Source: Embleya scabrispora DSM 41855 (GTDB taxonomy: Bacteria; Actinomycetota; Actinomycetes; Streptomycetales; Streptomycetaceae). From it: a stretch of 64,000 nt of DNA. Location: contig NZ_KB889684.1 in NCBI RefSeq assembly GCF_000372745.1, positions 1 to 64,000 of the forward strand, read 5' to 3'. Each line of letters begins with the position of its first letter. The first letter of the stretch is position 1. This document shows, in pieces, positions 8,395-16,749 of the stretch. The notes below the pieces were generated by a model. That model worked only from the letters and a program-made list of their open reading frames with translations. It had not been told where the DNA came from and searched no databases. The translations under genes and the position numbers were made by a program.

Positions 8395-9537
8395 ATGGAG
8401 ATCACCACTCTCAGCACCCGTCGACTCAATCGCGCGCTGCTCGAACGTCAGTTGTTGACCCGGCGGCACCCGATATCGGCGGAGGCGGCGATCACACACC
8501 TGGTCGGCATGCAGGCGCAGGCCCCGCACCCGCCGTACATCGGCCTGTGGACCCGCCTGGCCGACTTCAGGCCGACCGAACTGGCCGACCTGCTGACCGA
8601 CCGCCGCGTCGTGCGCCTGGGCCTGATGCGCGGCACGGTGCACCTGGTGACCGCCGCGGACTGCCTCACGCTCCGGCCCGTCGTGCAGTCGATCTACGAC
8701 GTGGACCTGTACCGCAATGCCCTGCACGGACTCGGTGAATCGAACGTCGATGTAGCCGAACTCGTAATCGCAGGGCGGGAGTTGATGGCCGAGCAACCGC
8801 TGACCGCCAAGGCGCTCGGGGTTGCGCTCGCGGAACGTTTCCCGGACGAGGACCCTAAGGCCCTCGCGCACGCGCTGCGCAGCCAGGCGCCCCTGGTCCA
8901 GGTCCCGCCGCGGGCGTTGTGGGGCCGCAGCGGTCAATCCGCCTGTACCACCGCCGAACACTGGTTGGGCCGGTCACTGGCGGCCGAAACCGCCCCGGAC
9001 GCCATGCTGTTGCGCTACCTGGCGGCCTTCGGCCCGGCCACGATCGCCGACATGCAGGCCTGGTCCGGCCTGAGCGGGTTGCGCGCGGCGGTCGATCGGC
9101 TCCGTCCGAGCCTGGCCGTCTACCGGGACGAGGCCGGCCGCGAACTCTACGACATCCCCGACGCTCCGCTGCCACCCGAGGACGCCCCGGCTCCGGTTCG
9201 GTTCCTCCCGGAGTTCGACAACATCCTCCTCTCCCACGCCGATCGCGCCCGGATCATCTCCGAGGAGGACCGCAAACGCCTCTTCACCGTCAACGGCATC
9301 ATTCGGGCAACCTTTTTGGTGGACGGCATGGTTGCGGGCATGTGGCGGCTCACCCGAGGCGGCAAACCGGTCTCGGCGGGCTCTCCCGCCGCCGTCCGCC
9401 CGTCCGGCCCGCCCCTTGTCCTGGACGTGCAACCCTTCCGCCCGATCTCCAAGGAAACCGAGGCGGCCCTGACCGCCGAAGCCACCCGCCTGCCGGCCTT
9501 CAGCACCCCACACGACCACGAGATCCGCTTCGCCTGA
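8395..9537 (+). CDS. Winged-helix DNA-binding domain protein (HTH_42 family)
   Basis: 380 residues, typical of the HTH_42/YcaQ-like family. The opening STRRLNRALLERQLL, the HLVGMQAQAPHPPYIGLWTR block (about 37-55) and VVRLGLMRGTVHLVT (about 72-86) are the family hallmark. The mid-protein FLPEFDNILLSHADRARI block is also present. Members are thought to bind branched or cross-linked DNA in a glycosylase-like way, but many have no known role. A second member lies at 51718 in this window. It is divergent from the WYL regulator and probably leaderless. Confidence 0.85.
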   Translation: MEITTLSTRRLNRALLERQLLTRRHPISAEAAITHLVGMQAQAPHPPYIGLWTRLADFRPTELADLLTDRRVVRLGLMRGTVHLVTAADCLTLRPVVQSIYDVDLYRNALHGLGESNVDVAELVIAGRELMAEQPLTAKALGVALAERFPDEDPKALAHALRSQAPLVQVPPRALWGRSGQSACTTAEHWLGRSLAAETAPDAMLLRYLAAFGPATIADMQAWSGLSGLRAAVDRLRPSLAVYRDEAGRELYDIPDAPLPPEDAPAPVRFLPEFDNILLSHADRARIISEEDRKRLFTVNGIIRATFLVDGMVAGMWRLTRGGKPVSAGSPAAVRPSGPPLVLDVQPFRPISKETEAALTAEATRLPAFSTPHDHEIRFA

Positions 9538-9609
9538 GCGGGCCCGGCCAGGTCCGAGCGTGATGGGCCCTCGCGGGCGGCGATCGGTCCGGGACGGGTC
9601 GGCGGGAGG

Positions 9610-10152
9610 TCAGACGCGGTTGCGGCGGTGCAGGCGCAGGGCCTTGAGCATGGCGACGGCGGCGGCGGTGGAGAGTGCGGCGCGGATGCCGTTCCAGATG
9701 TTCCAGGTGCTCTCGAAGTCGGCGCGGGACTTGCCCGGGTCGACGCTGCCGGCGTGGGCGAGTGCCTGGTTGAGCGGGACGTTGATGCCGGAGGTGGTCA
9801 GCACGGTGGTGGTGTACAGGGCGAGGGCGGCCAGGGTCCAGCGCAGGACGGTGGCGGCGGTCGTGTGCTTGCGCAGTTTCCAGGCGGCGATGGCCGGTGC
9901 GGCGAGGGCTGCGGTGAAGACGGTGAAGAAGAGCGGGTTCTCGATGCCGGTGTTGATCTGCTGCATCGAGTGCACGAAGTCGGCGTCGTCCTTGGTGCCG
10001 AGCAGCGGCATGACGACGGTGGAGAAGGCGACGTAGGTGCCGGCCATGAGGGTGTTGGCCACGGCGCCGGCGGTGAGCCAGCGACCGACGGTGTCGCGGG
10101 TGGTGCTGATCGCGTCGGTGCCGGCGAGGAGGGTGCGGTCGATGGCGGCCAT
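9610..10152 (-). CDS. DUF1772 / anthrone-oxygenase-like membrane protein
   Basis: 180 residues with four predicted membrane helices (about 25-50, 78-98, 103-125 and 150-170). The AGTYVAFSTVVMPLL segment, a short polar loop with SMQQINTGIENPLFF, and FESTWNIWNGIRAALS near the end match DUF1772, the family of anthrone oxygenases and related small membrane proteins. AAGGGAG lies before the ATG. In polyketide clusters such proteins hydroxylate anthrones, but no PKS lies nearby, so no substrate is assigned. It is a single gene. Confidence 0.75.
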   Translation of the reverse strand: MAAIDRTLLAGTDAISTTRDTVGRWLTAGAVANTLMAGTYVAFSTVVMPLLGTKDDADFVHSMQQINTGIENPLFFTVFTAALAAPAIAAWKLRKHTTAATVLRWTLAALALYTTTVLTTSGINVPLNQALAHAGSVDPGKSRADFESTWNIWNGIRAALSTAAAVAMLKALRLHRRNRV

Positions 10153-10298
10153 GGTGAACTCCCTTGAGAATGAAGGTTGTCGGTGGGGTTCGGCCTGCGG
10201 TTTCCGCGTTTTGCCGTCCCGTTCTTCGATGTCTCAAGACTGTCGTGCGCGCTCGCCTCGAACAACGGCCGATCTCGGAACCGTGGTTAACCCCCGGG

Positions 10299-10830
10299 TT
10301 ACCGATGCCGGGGGCGATCGCGGTTCGCGGTGGTGGCCGGTACGCGGGTGCCCCGGAGGAGCGCGGTCGGGTCGTGGGCCGGGCCGTGGCCCGCGGGTGC
10401 GGCGGGACGGAGTGTCGGCGGGTCCGCCGTGTCGGCCAGGAGCCGCGTGATGCGGCCGAAGGCGATCGTGGATCGGGCCGGGAGGATGTGCGATTCCAGG
10501 AGATCGCCGGCGTCGCGCCAAGCACGGGTTCGGACGAGGGCGTGCAGCAGGTAGGCATGGTCGTTGTGCGCGGTGCGGCTGCCGGGGATGCGGCCCGCGG
10601 CGGCTTGTTCGAACAGGGGGATGGCCTGCATCGCGAGTTGGGACAGGGCGAAGTGTTCGGCGGAGCGATCACCGGCCAGGCGCGCCGTCCGGACGGCCCG
10701 AGTGGTCGGTCGATGGGACAACTCGTGCCGATCGGCGTCGTAGGCGAGCCGGCGGGCGATCTGTTGGGCTTCCGCCACGGCTGCCAGTCTGTCCCGGGAC
10801 GGCCCGCCGACCAGGCCGGCTTTTGTAGGC
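10299..10830 (-). pseudogene. Remnant of an XRE/TPR-type transcriptional regulator
   Basis: The open part (10299-10778) and the in-frame sequence just upstream (GGPSRDRLAAVAEAQQIA) read as the C-terminal TPR-like part of the large actinomycete XRE regulators: LAYDADRHELSHR, LAGDRSAEHFALSQLAMQAI, then PLFEQAAAG and AHNDHAYLLHALVRTRAWRDA. In intact relatives I recall an HTH domain in front and some 60-70 residues between LAMQAI and PLFEQ; both are missing here. So the gene has lost its N-terminus and has an internal deletion, and it should not bind DNA. Family match is from memory. Confidence 0.6.
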
Positions 10831-10873
10831 GGGAGCGGTCGGCGGTGACATGTGCGGCAGTCGGGGGATGTTA

Positions 10874-10896
10874 TGGAGCGACTGCTCTGTTATGGT
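10874..10896 (+). promoter_or_regulatory. Promoter and candidate autoregulatory site of the TetR gene
   Basis: TATGGT (10891-10896) stands 6 nt before ATG 10903, a leaderless arrangement. Just upstream GAGC-GACT-GCTC forms a small inverted repeat inside ATGGAGCGACTGCTC, positioned between the -35 and -10 regions where a repressor would block transcription. Confidence 0.4.
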
Positions 10897-10902
10897 CTCG
10901 GC

Positions 10903-11571
10903 ATGCCGCGTCCTCGGGTTCACGATCTTGATCGGCTGCTGGACGTGGCCGAGCGGCTGGTGGCCGATGGTGGGCCGGAGCGGTTCACCGTGCGGTCGTT
11001 GGCGGTTGCCTCGGGGGTGTCCAATGGGGCGATCTATCACGCGTTCGGGTCGCTGCCGGTGATGCTCGGACGGGTGTGGTCGCGCGCGGCGGGCGACTTC
11101 CTGGACCTGCAGACGGAACTCGTCGACGCGGTGTGGTCGGACGGGCCCGAGAGCGGTGTTCGGGCGGTGGTGGCCGCGGCGAGCGCGCCCGCGGTGTTCG
11201 CGGATCGACGACCCGAGGCGGCTCGGTTGCTCATGGGCGTGCGTCGCGAGCAGTTGCTCGGTCCCGAGGTGCCGCAGGAGTCGGCCGAGGCGCTGTTCGC
11301 CCTGGACAAGCGGGTGTTGGCACTGCTCACCCGGCTGGCGCGGGGAATGTGGGGCCGGGCGGACGGGCCGAGTGTCGAGGTGGTGACGCTGTGTGTGGTC
11401 GATCTGCCGACGGCCGTGTTCCGCCGGGAACTGACCGGGCCGGCCGTCGATGGTCGGCCCCGGGTCGGCGCCGACAGCCGAGAACGTTTGGCGGCCGCGG
11501 TCCGCGCGGTGCTCGCCCTCCCGCTGCCGCCCCCGCATGCCGGGCGCACGGCGGCTTCCGGAAAGGAATGA
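10903..11571 (+). CDS. TetR-family regulator
   Basis: 222 residues from ATG 10903; an upstream in-frame GTG at 10852 would run through the promoter. The HTH spans about 8-55 with RFTVRSLAVASGVSNGAIYHAFGSLPVMLGRVW split over the two helices. The C-terminal domain is helical and acidic. Its stop overlaps an ATGA at 11568, and the enoyl-CoA hydratase starts three bases after it, so the two genes are cotranscribed and probably coupled. An acyl-CoA ligand would fit the partner, but that is inference. Confidence 0.87.
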   Translation: MPRPRVHDLDRLLDVAERLVADGGPERFTVRSLAVASGVSNGAIYHAFGSLPVMLGRVWSRAAGDFLDLQTELVDAVWSDGPESGVRAVVAAASAPAVFADRRPEAARLLMGVRREQLLGPEVPQESAEALFALDKRVLALLTRLARGMWGRADGPSVEVVTLCVVDLPTAVFRRELTGPAVDGRPRVGADSRERLAAAVRAVLALPLPPPHAGRTAASGKE

Positions 11572-11573
11572 CC

Positions 11574-12230
11574 ATGCCCGAACTCCGCCACGAGGACACC
11601 GTCTTCGTCCTGGACCTCGGCGACGACGAGAACCGATTCGCGCCGGATTGGCTGAAGAGCGTGCACGCCCTGCTCGACACGGTCGTCGCGCACCCCGAGC
11701 CGGCCGTCCTGGTCACCACGGGAGAGGGCAAGTTCTACTCCAACGGCCTCGACCTGGACTGGTTGGCCGAGCACGGCGACCAAATGGTGCCCTACGTCGC
11801 CGACGTCGAGGACCTGCTGGCCCGAATGCTCACGCTGCCGGTCCCGACCATCGCCGCGGTGAACGGCCACGCGTTCGGGGCCGGCGCGATGTTCGCGATC
11901 GCCCACGACTTCCGGATCATGCGGGCCGACCGCGGCTACTTCTGCTTCCCCGAGGTCGACATCCGGATCCCCTTCTCGCCCGGCATGGCCGCGCTCGTCC
12001 AGGCCAAGCTGACCCCGGCCGCCGCCGTCGCCTCGATGACCACCGGACAGCGCTTCGGCGGCGTCCGGGCGCAGGAGGTCGGGTTGGTCGACGACGTCGC
12101 CGACGAGGCGGGCCTGGTCGAGGCGGCCACGGCCCGGATACGGCCGCTGGCGGGCAAGGATCGCACCACCCTGGGCGTGATCAAGTCGACCATGTACGCG
12201 GCTGCGGCGGCGGCGCTCACCACCCGCTGA
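11574..12230 (+). CDS. Enoyl-CoA hydratase/isomerase family protein
   Basis: 218 residues, a little shorter than classic crotonases (about 260). The two oxyanion-hole segments are visible: GKFYSNGLDLDWL near 50-62 and NGHAFGAGAMFAIAHDFRIM near 97-116. FPEVDIRIPFSPGM follows near 125. The region where hydratases place their second catalytic glutamate is not typical, and the short form with SNGLDLDW resembles delta3,delta2-enoyl-CoA isomerase relatives. ATG 11574 has AAAGGA at good distance; ATG 11568 overlaps the TetR stop. Role in fatty acyl-CoA turnover under the TetR regulator is likely. Confidence 0.85.
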   Translation: MPELRHEDTVFVLDLGDDENRFAPDWLKSVHALLDTVVAHPEPAVLVTTGEGKFYSNGLDLDWLAEHGDQMVPYVADVEDLLARMLTLPVPTIAAVNGHAFGAGAMFAIAHDFRIMRADRGYFCFPEVDIRIPFSPGMAALVQAKLTPAAAVASMTTGQRFGGVRAQEVGLVDDVADEAGLVEAATARIRPLAGKDRTTLGVIKSTMYAAAAAALTTR

Positions 12231-12261
12231 GGGGCTCGGGGCGTGCGGTGCGCGTGCGGTG

Positions 12262-12918
12262 TCAGGTGCCGGGGAGCGAGGTGCTCTCACCCGGGGCCAG
12301 GCGTCGGACGGGACGGGTGTCGGAGCCGGCGAGTTGACCGAGGATGCGCTCGGCGAGGGCGAGGCCGGTGTCGTTGTACACGCCGTCGTGGATCAGGAAC
12401 GCCTGTGCCGGGGCGACCGCGCGGACGTAGTCGGCGGCGTCGCCGAGTTTGAGCCAGGGGGCGCCCGCCGGCACCAGCAGCGTGGGCACCGCTTCCCCGG
12501 GGAGGGTGAACGCGTCGCCGGGGTGGAAGACGCGGCCGTCGATCAGGAAGCCGACGTTGTCGATGACGGCGATGTCGGGGTGGATCACGGCGTGCTTCTC
12601 GCCGTGTACGTGCACCGCCACGCCCTGCGCGCCGCCGATCTCGAATGTGTCGCCGTGTGTCACCGCGTGGATTCGGCCGGCCAGGTCGGGGAACTGCGCG
12701 GCGACGGCGGGATTGGTCCAGATCTCCAGGTCCGGATTGGCCGCGGCGGCGGCCCGAAGCGTGTCGGGGACCACGTGGTCGAAGTGCTCGTGGGTGATCA
12801 GTACGGCGTCGGCCCCGACCATCGCGTCGGGTTCGCTGAAGGCACCGGGGTCGATCACGATGGTGCCCCGATCCGTGGTCAGACGTACGCACGCGTGGCC
12901 GAGCTTGGTGAACTGCAT
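12262..12918 (-). CDS. MBL-fold metal-dependent hydrolase (UlaG-like)
   Basis: 218 residues. The strong AGGAGG lies 8 nt before ATG 12918. The metallo-beta-lactamase signature THEHFDH is at about residues 42-48, supplying the first metal ligands, with DPGAF near 24 as the strand-1 aspartate. Later ligands are HGEKHAVIHPDIA near 105 and FHPGDAF near 130. The protein has the beta-sandwich order of the YtkL/UlaG-type MBL hydrolases. It is a single gene facing the spermidine-synthase-like gene at 13070 with about 150 bp between starts. Confidence 0.88.
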   Translation of the reverse strand: MQFTKLGHACVRLTTDRGTIVIDPGAFSEPDAMVGADAVLITHEHFDHVVPDTLRAAAAANPDLEIWTNPAVAAQFPDLAGRIHAVTHGDTFEIGGAQGVAVHVHGEKHAVIHPDIAVIDNVGFLIDGRVFHPGDAFTLPGEAVPTLLVPAGAPWLKLGDAADYVRAVAPAQAFLIHDGVYNDTGLALAERILGQLAGSDTRPVRRLAPGESTSLPGT

Positions 12919-13069
12919 GGCCGCCTCCTGGGTGGGTTCCGTTTCGTGAAGCCTGTTCGGTGCTGCGGTGCTGCGGCGCTGCGGTGCCTGTTGCCGCTGC
13001 CCGGGTCGATCATGCCAAGGCAATCGATGCCGGGGCGGGGAGGGGGCGCGGCTGGGAGACAATCGATGC

Positions 13070-13936
13070 ATGTACGACGACCAGCAAGAACCGACCGAGT
13101 CGATTCCGGTGGGGCGGGCGACGGATCTCGGTGCGGCGTTGCTGATGCCCGACATCGACCGGCCCCACGCGTGGCTGCTCACGCTCAACGATTCGCCGCA
13201 GTCGTACGTGGATCTCGACCGGCCCGAGCACCTGGAATTCGAGTACACGCGGCGCCTCGGCCACGTCGTCGACCTCGTGGCCGAACAGGGTGCGCCGATT
13301 GCCGCGCTGCATCTGGGCGGCGGTGGCCTGACGTTGCCCCGCTACATCGCGGCCACCCGGCCCGGCTCGGCGCAGACCGTCGCCGAACTCGACGGCGAAC
13401 TGGTGGCGTTGGTGCTGGAGCATCTGCCGTTGCCGGAGGGCGAGAGCATGGCCATACACACGGGCGACGCCCGTGCCGAGCTGACGGCGCGGTCCGACGA
13501 CTCGGCCGATCTGGTGATCGCCGACGTATTCGGGGGAGCGCAGGTGCCCGCTCACCTGACGTCGCGCGAGTTCGCCGCCGAGGCGGCTCGGGTGTTGCGG
13601 CCCGGCGGGGTGTACGCGGCCAATATCGCCGATGGCGGGGACCTCGACTTCTCGCGGGCCCAAGTGGCCACCCTGCGGGCGGTGTTCCCGGAGGTGGCGT
13701 TGATGGCCGAGCCGGGCGTGTTGCGTGGCAGGCGCTTCGGCAACCTCGTCGTCGTGGCGTCCACGATCACGCTGCCGGTGTCGCAGTTGGCCCGGCGTAC
13801 GGCCGGCGACGACACGCCTGCCCGGGTGCTCTCCGGGATCGAGGCCCGGGTGTTCTCGCGGGATGTCGCGCCGGTGACGGACGAGACCGCAACCCCGTCG
13901 CCGGCTCCGCCCGGGGGTACGTTCCGCATCGGATGA
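13070..13936 (+). CDS. Spermidine-synthase-like SAM/dcSAM-binding protein
   Basis: 288 residues. The Rossmann methyltransferase-like core begins at ALHLGGGGLTLPRYIAA (about 77-93), continues through VAELDGELV (acidic ribose ligand), GDARAEL and DLVIADVFGGAQVPAHLTS, then LRPGGVYAANIAD. This order matches the PABMT/spermidine-synthase-like proteins of actinomycetes, often annotated as fused or spermine synthase. The classic gate-keeper loop is shortened, so polyamine synthesis is not certain. GACAAT lies 6 nt before the ATG, with a GGGAGA further out, so leaderless or weakly led translation is possible. Confidence 0.8.
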   Translation: MYDDQQEPTESIPVGRATDLGAALLMPDIDRPHAWLLTLNDSPQSYVDLDRPEHLEFEYTRRLGHVVDLVAEQGAPIAALHLGGGGLTLPRYIAATRPGSAQTVAELDGELVALVLEHLPLPEGESMAIHTGDARAELTARSDDSADLVIADVFGGAQVPAHLTSREFAAEAARVLRPGGVYAANIADGGDLDFSRAQVATLRAVFPEVALMAEPGVLRGRRFGNLVVVASTITLPVSQLARRTAGDDTPARVLSGIEARVFSRDVAPVTDETATPSPAPPGGTFRIG

Positions 13937-13964
13937 GTGGGCGCCGGACCCGCGACCGGTCGGT

Positions 13965-14360
13965 TCAGGCCCAGAAGTCCTCCGCCGCCGCCATGTCCTC
14001 GACGCACTCGTCGAGGTCGGTGATCTTCTCGCCGACGACGCGGAACACGATGCCGCCCACCTGGTCGAGCGTCTTGCCCGCTCGCTCGCCGGTGGCTCGA
14101 TGTACCGACATCACGTGGCCACGACCGTCGACGAAGAGGTGTTGCAACTCGACCCGGAAGGTGCCGTTCGTCTCGGTGGCGAGCTGTACGTAGTAGCCGA
14201 GGACCGCGTCCGCGCCCTTGAAGTCGCCCGACAGCGCGTGGTCGCCGGGGACGTGGTGCGCACAGTCGGTCGTCATCATCGCGCGCAGGGTGTCCATATC
14301 GCCGCGCGAGAACGCCTCGTAGCCCCGACGAATCAATGCGGCGTGTGCATGTTCAGCCAT
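13965..14360 (-). CDS. SnoaL-like / NTF2-fold protein
   Basis: 131 residues from ATG 14360, which follows GGAAGG; an earlier in-frame start at 14420 is unlikely. It opens with LIRRGYEAFSRGDMDTLRAMM and has the HVPGDHALSGDFKGADAVLGYY segment, then strands ending VVGEKITDLDECVED. These are the marks of a SnoaL_2 cone-shaped fold that binds small hydrophobic ligands. Members act as polyketide cyclases, isomerases or binding proteins, and nothing nearby indicates a substrate. Confidence 0.85.
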   Translation of the reverse strand: MAEHAHAALIRRGYEAFSRGDMDTLRAMMTTDCAHHVPGDHALSGDFKGADAVLGYYVQLATETNGTFRVELQHLFVDGRGHVMSVHRATGERAGKTLDQVGGIVFRVVGEKITDLDECVEDMAAAEDFWA

Positions 14361-14416
14361 GGCATTTCGCCACCTTCCGCAATAGACATGGAGGAATGGC
14401 TGACCACTCCACCCTG

Positions 14417-15005
14417 TCACTCCACACGTCGCCGGTCCACTCCCCTGTCGGCTCGGGTTCGGTCGGCCGCGGGTGAGGTGAAGGCGCGGCGGTAGTCGGC
14501 GGGGGAGATGCCCAGGCGGCCGGCGAAGTGGCGGCGGAGGTTGGCGGCGGTGCCCAGACCGCTGCGTTCACCGATCTGCTCGACGGGGAGGTCGGTGGTC
14601 TCCAAAAGCGATTGGGCCCGGGCCAGGCGCTGGGTGAGCAGCCATTGGAGCGGAGTGGTGCCGGTGGCGGCCTGGAGACGGCGAAAGAAGGTGCGCGGAC
14701 TCATCCGTGCCCGGCGGGCCAGGTCCTCGACGGTGAGCGGACGGTCGAGGTGGGCGCCGGCCCAGTGCAGGACCGGGGCCAGGCCCTCGTCGTCGGCGGT
14801 GGGGACGGACAGGTCCACGAACTGGGCCTGGCCGCCGGGTCGATGGGCCTGGACCACCATCCGGCGGGCGAGCTGGTTGGCGATGTGGGCGCCCAGGTCG
14901 GTGCGCACGATGTGCAGGCACAGGTCGAGGCCCGCGGTCATGCCGGCGCTGGTGAGTACGGTGCCGTCGTCGACGTAGAGCACGCTGTCGTCGACGGTGA
15001 CCTTC
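14417..15005 (-). pseudogene. GlxA/AraC-type regulator, N-terminal half deleted
   Basis: The open frame (GTG 14983 to 14417, 188 codons) encodes the end of the DJ-1/PfpI-like domain (LYVDDGTVLTSAGMTAGLDLC) and a full AraC DNA-binding domain (about 85-180: LTVEDLARRARMSPRTFFRRL, then GLGTAANLRRHFAGRLGISPADYR). Intact GlxA-type regulators are about 310-330 residues, so some 130-140 N-terminal residues are absent. In-frame homology stops near 15005 at KVTVDDS, where sequence of a different gene on the other strand begins. A shortened regulator made from GTG 14983 cannot be excluded. Confidence 0.75.
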
Positions 15006-15009
15006 CGGG

Positions 15010-15354
15010 GTGATGTGGGCGGCGCTGACCGGCTGGCTGCACGGTTCCGCCGTGGTCGGCGCCGACGGGGTGAGCGCGGCCGACTTCACGCCGGTCGCCA
15101 ACCGCTGGTTGACGCACGCCGTGGCCGGCTTCATCGGCGAGTACGCCAGGCAGGTCGACGCGGGCGCCTACCCCGGCGACGACGCCACACTGGACGTGCA
15201 CCTCGCGACGATGGATCACCTGGTCCACGCGAGCCGGGCGCGCGATATCGACACCACGCTCGCGGAGCTGTACCGCGGGTACACCAGGCGGGCGATCGCA
15301 GCCGGGCACGGCTCGGACGGCTACGCCCGGCTGATCGAGGGGCTCCGCAAGTGA
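15010..15354 (+). pseudogene. Imine reductase-like NAD(P)-dependent oxidoreductase, C-terminal fragment
   Basis: About 114 codons remain. They match the helical C-terminal domain of imine-reductase/6PGDH-like enzymes: WAALTGWLHGSAVVGADGV, then FIGEYARQVDAGAYPGDDATLDVH, DHLVHASRARDIDTTL and GHGSDGYARLIEGLRK. The NADPH-binding Rossmann domain (about 170 residues) is gone, and a TGA at 14998 closes the frame immediately upstream. It abuts the truncated GlxA gene head to head. Its stop overlaps a GTGA that opens the next broken gene. Confidence 0.78.
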
Positions 15355-15884
15355 ACGCGCCGGAACCGACGAGGCCGCCTGGGCCCGCGAGGCCGACGAC
15401 GAGCGGTCCTGTCGGCAACTGCTCGACCACATCGTGCTGGGCCTGGTCGGCTACGCGGGTCTGCTGATCGCGCGGCCGACCGATCGCTACATCACGCTCT
15501 TCGCCTCGCTCGATCCGCCGGCGCCCATCGACGCATGTTCGGACGGGCCGCGCCGGGACGCTGCTCGCGGCGACCGTGCGCGAGACACCGCCCGAGGTCC
15601 GCGCGTGGCATCCGTGGGGCCATGCGGATCGGACCGGATTCGCCGCGATGGGCGTGGCCGAACTCCTCCTGCACACGTACGACGTCACCCGGGCCCTCGG
15701 CCTCGCCTGGTCGCCGCCGGACGAACTCGCCGCCCCGGCGCTCGCCCGACTGTTCCCCGACGCGCCCGCGGTTGCGGGCGACGCCCCGGCCGACGTGCTG
15801 CTGTGGCGCACGGGCCGGGGCGACCTGCCGGGCCGGCCGCGGATCCCGGCCGGCGCGTGGCGGTGGGACGGGCGGGTGCGCTGA
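15351..15884 (+). pseudogene. Maleylpyruvate-isomerase/DinB-like protein, frameshifted
   Basis: Two frames carry one protein. The first gives DEAAWAREADDERSCRQLLDH and VLGLVGYAGLLIARPTDRYITLFASLDPPAPIDAC; the second, from about 15540, gives AGTLLAATVRETPPEVRAWHPWG and DRTGFAAMGVAELLLHTYDVTRALGL to the stop at 15884. The switch lies at about 15535-15545. The sequence resembles mycothiol-dependent maleylpyruvate isomerase-like DinB proteins (about 190-200 residues). The N-terminus is also short or out of frame. A GTG at 15351 overlaps the preceding fragment's stop. Confidence 0.65.
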
Positions 15885-15914
15885 GGCGCACCCGCAGGTC
15901 CGAAGCACTCGGGC

Positions 15915-16589
15915 TCAGACCTCCGCCGGTGTCTCGTTGTACACGCCCGCGTAGTCCTGACCCGACAACTTCTGGATCGCTTCCATGATCTCGTCGGTGA
16001 TCTCGCGCCGGGCCCGGGCCACGTCCTTGCGCTCGTAGTGGTGCGAGAAATCGAGCGGTTCGCCGAAGCGGATGAGCGCGCGCGGCGACAACTTCGGGAT
16101 GTTCGAGCCGATCGGCTGGACCTGGTCCGTGCCGATGATCCCGACCGGCACCACCGGGCAACGCGCGGCGAGCGCGAGCCACGCGACGCCGGTCCTGCCT
16201 CGGTACAGCCGGCCGTCGCGAGAGCGGGTGCCCTCGGGGTAGATCCCGAACGCGTCGCCGCGTTCGAGCACCGAGAGCGCGGTCTCCAGGGCGGCCTTCG
16301 CCGCGCTGTGCGTGCCTCGGGGCACCGGGACGGCACCGATTCCGGAGAAGAACGCCTTGCCGACCCGGCCCTTGAGCCCGGGGCCGTCGAAATATTCGGC
16401 CTTGGCGAGGAACGACACCTTGCGCGGCATGACCACGGGGATCGCGACGCTGTCAACGAACGACAGGTGGTTGCTGGCGATGATGACCGGGCCGGTCATC
16501 GGTACGTTCTCGCGGCCCTCGGTGTGCGGGCGATAGATCGCCTTCGCGGTGGGCGCCACGACGCCATGCATGAACTTGTCGATCAGCAC
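15915..16589 (-). CDS. 1-acyl-sn-glycerol-3-phosphate acyltransferase (PlsC-like)
   Basis: 224 residues from GTG 16589, which has GGGGGA in front; the longer frame to 16679 adds residues with no family resemblance. The catalytic HX4D motif is NHLSFVD (about 46-52), followed by GAVPVPRG near 83 and the glycerol-phosphate-binding YPEGTRS near 110. The fold and length match bacterial PlsC. It would move an acyl group to lysophosphatidic acid at the membrane during phospholipid synthesis. It is a single gene with about 160 bp to the TetR gene upstream. Confidence 0.88.
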   Translation of the reverse strand: MLIDKFMHGVVAPTAKAIYRPHTEGRENVPMTGPVIIASNHLSFVDSVAIPVVMPRKVSFLAKAEYFDGPGLKGRVGKAFFSGIGAVPVPRGTHSAAKAALETALSVLERGDAFGIYPEGTRSRDGRLYRGRTGVAWLALAARCPVVPVGIIGTDQVQPIGSNIPKLSPRALIRFGEPLDFSHHYERKDVARARREITDEIMEAIQKLSGQDYAGVYNETPAEV

Positions 16590-16749
16590 GGATCCCCCGT
16601 GGGAGTGGGTGAGGTCTGGAAACACGCGCCACCTTATCGAGTCTGCGGCACCCCCTACGACGCATGTACCCACCTGCACTGTTGACGCAGTGTCAAATGT
16701 TCGTCACGACACCGATCGTGATCGGCTATACCGCCCCGCCCGACCGCGT

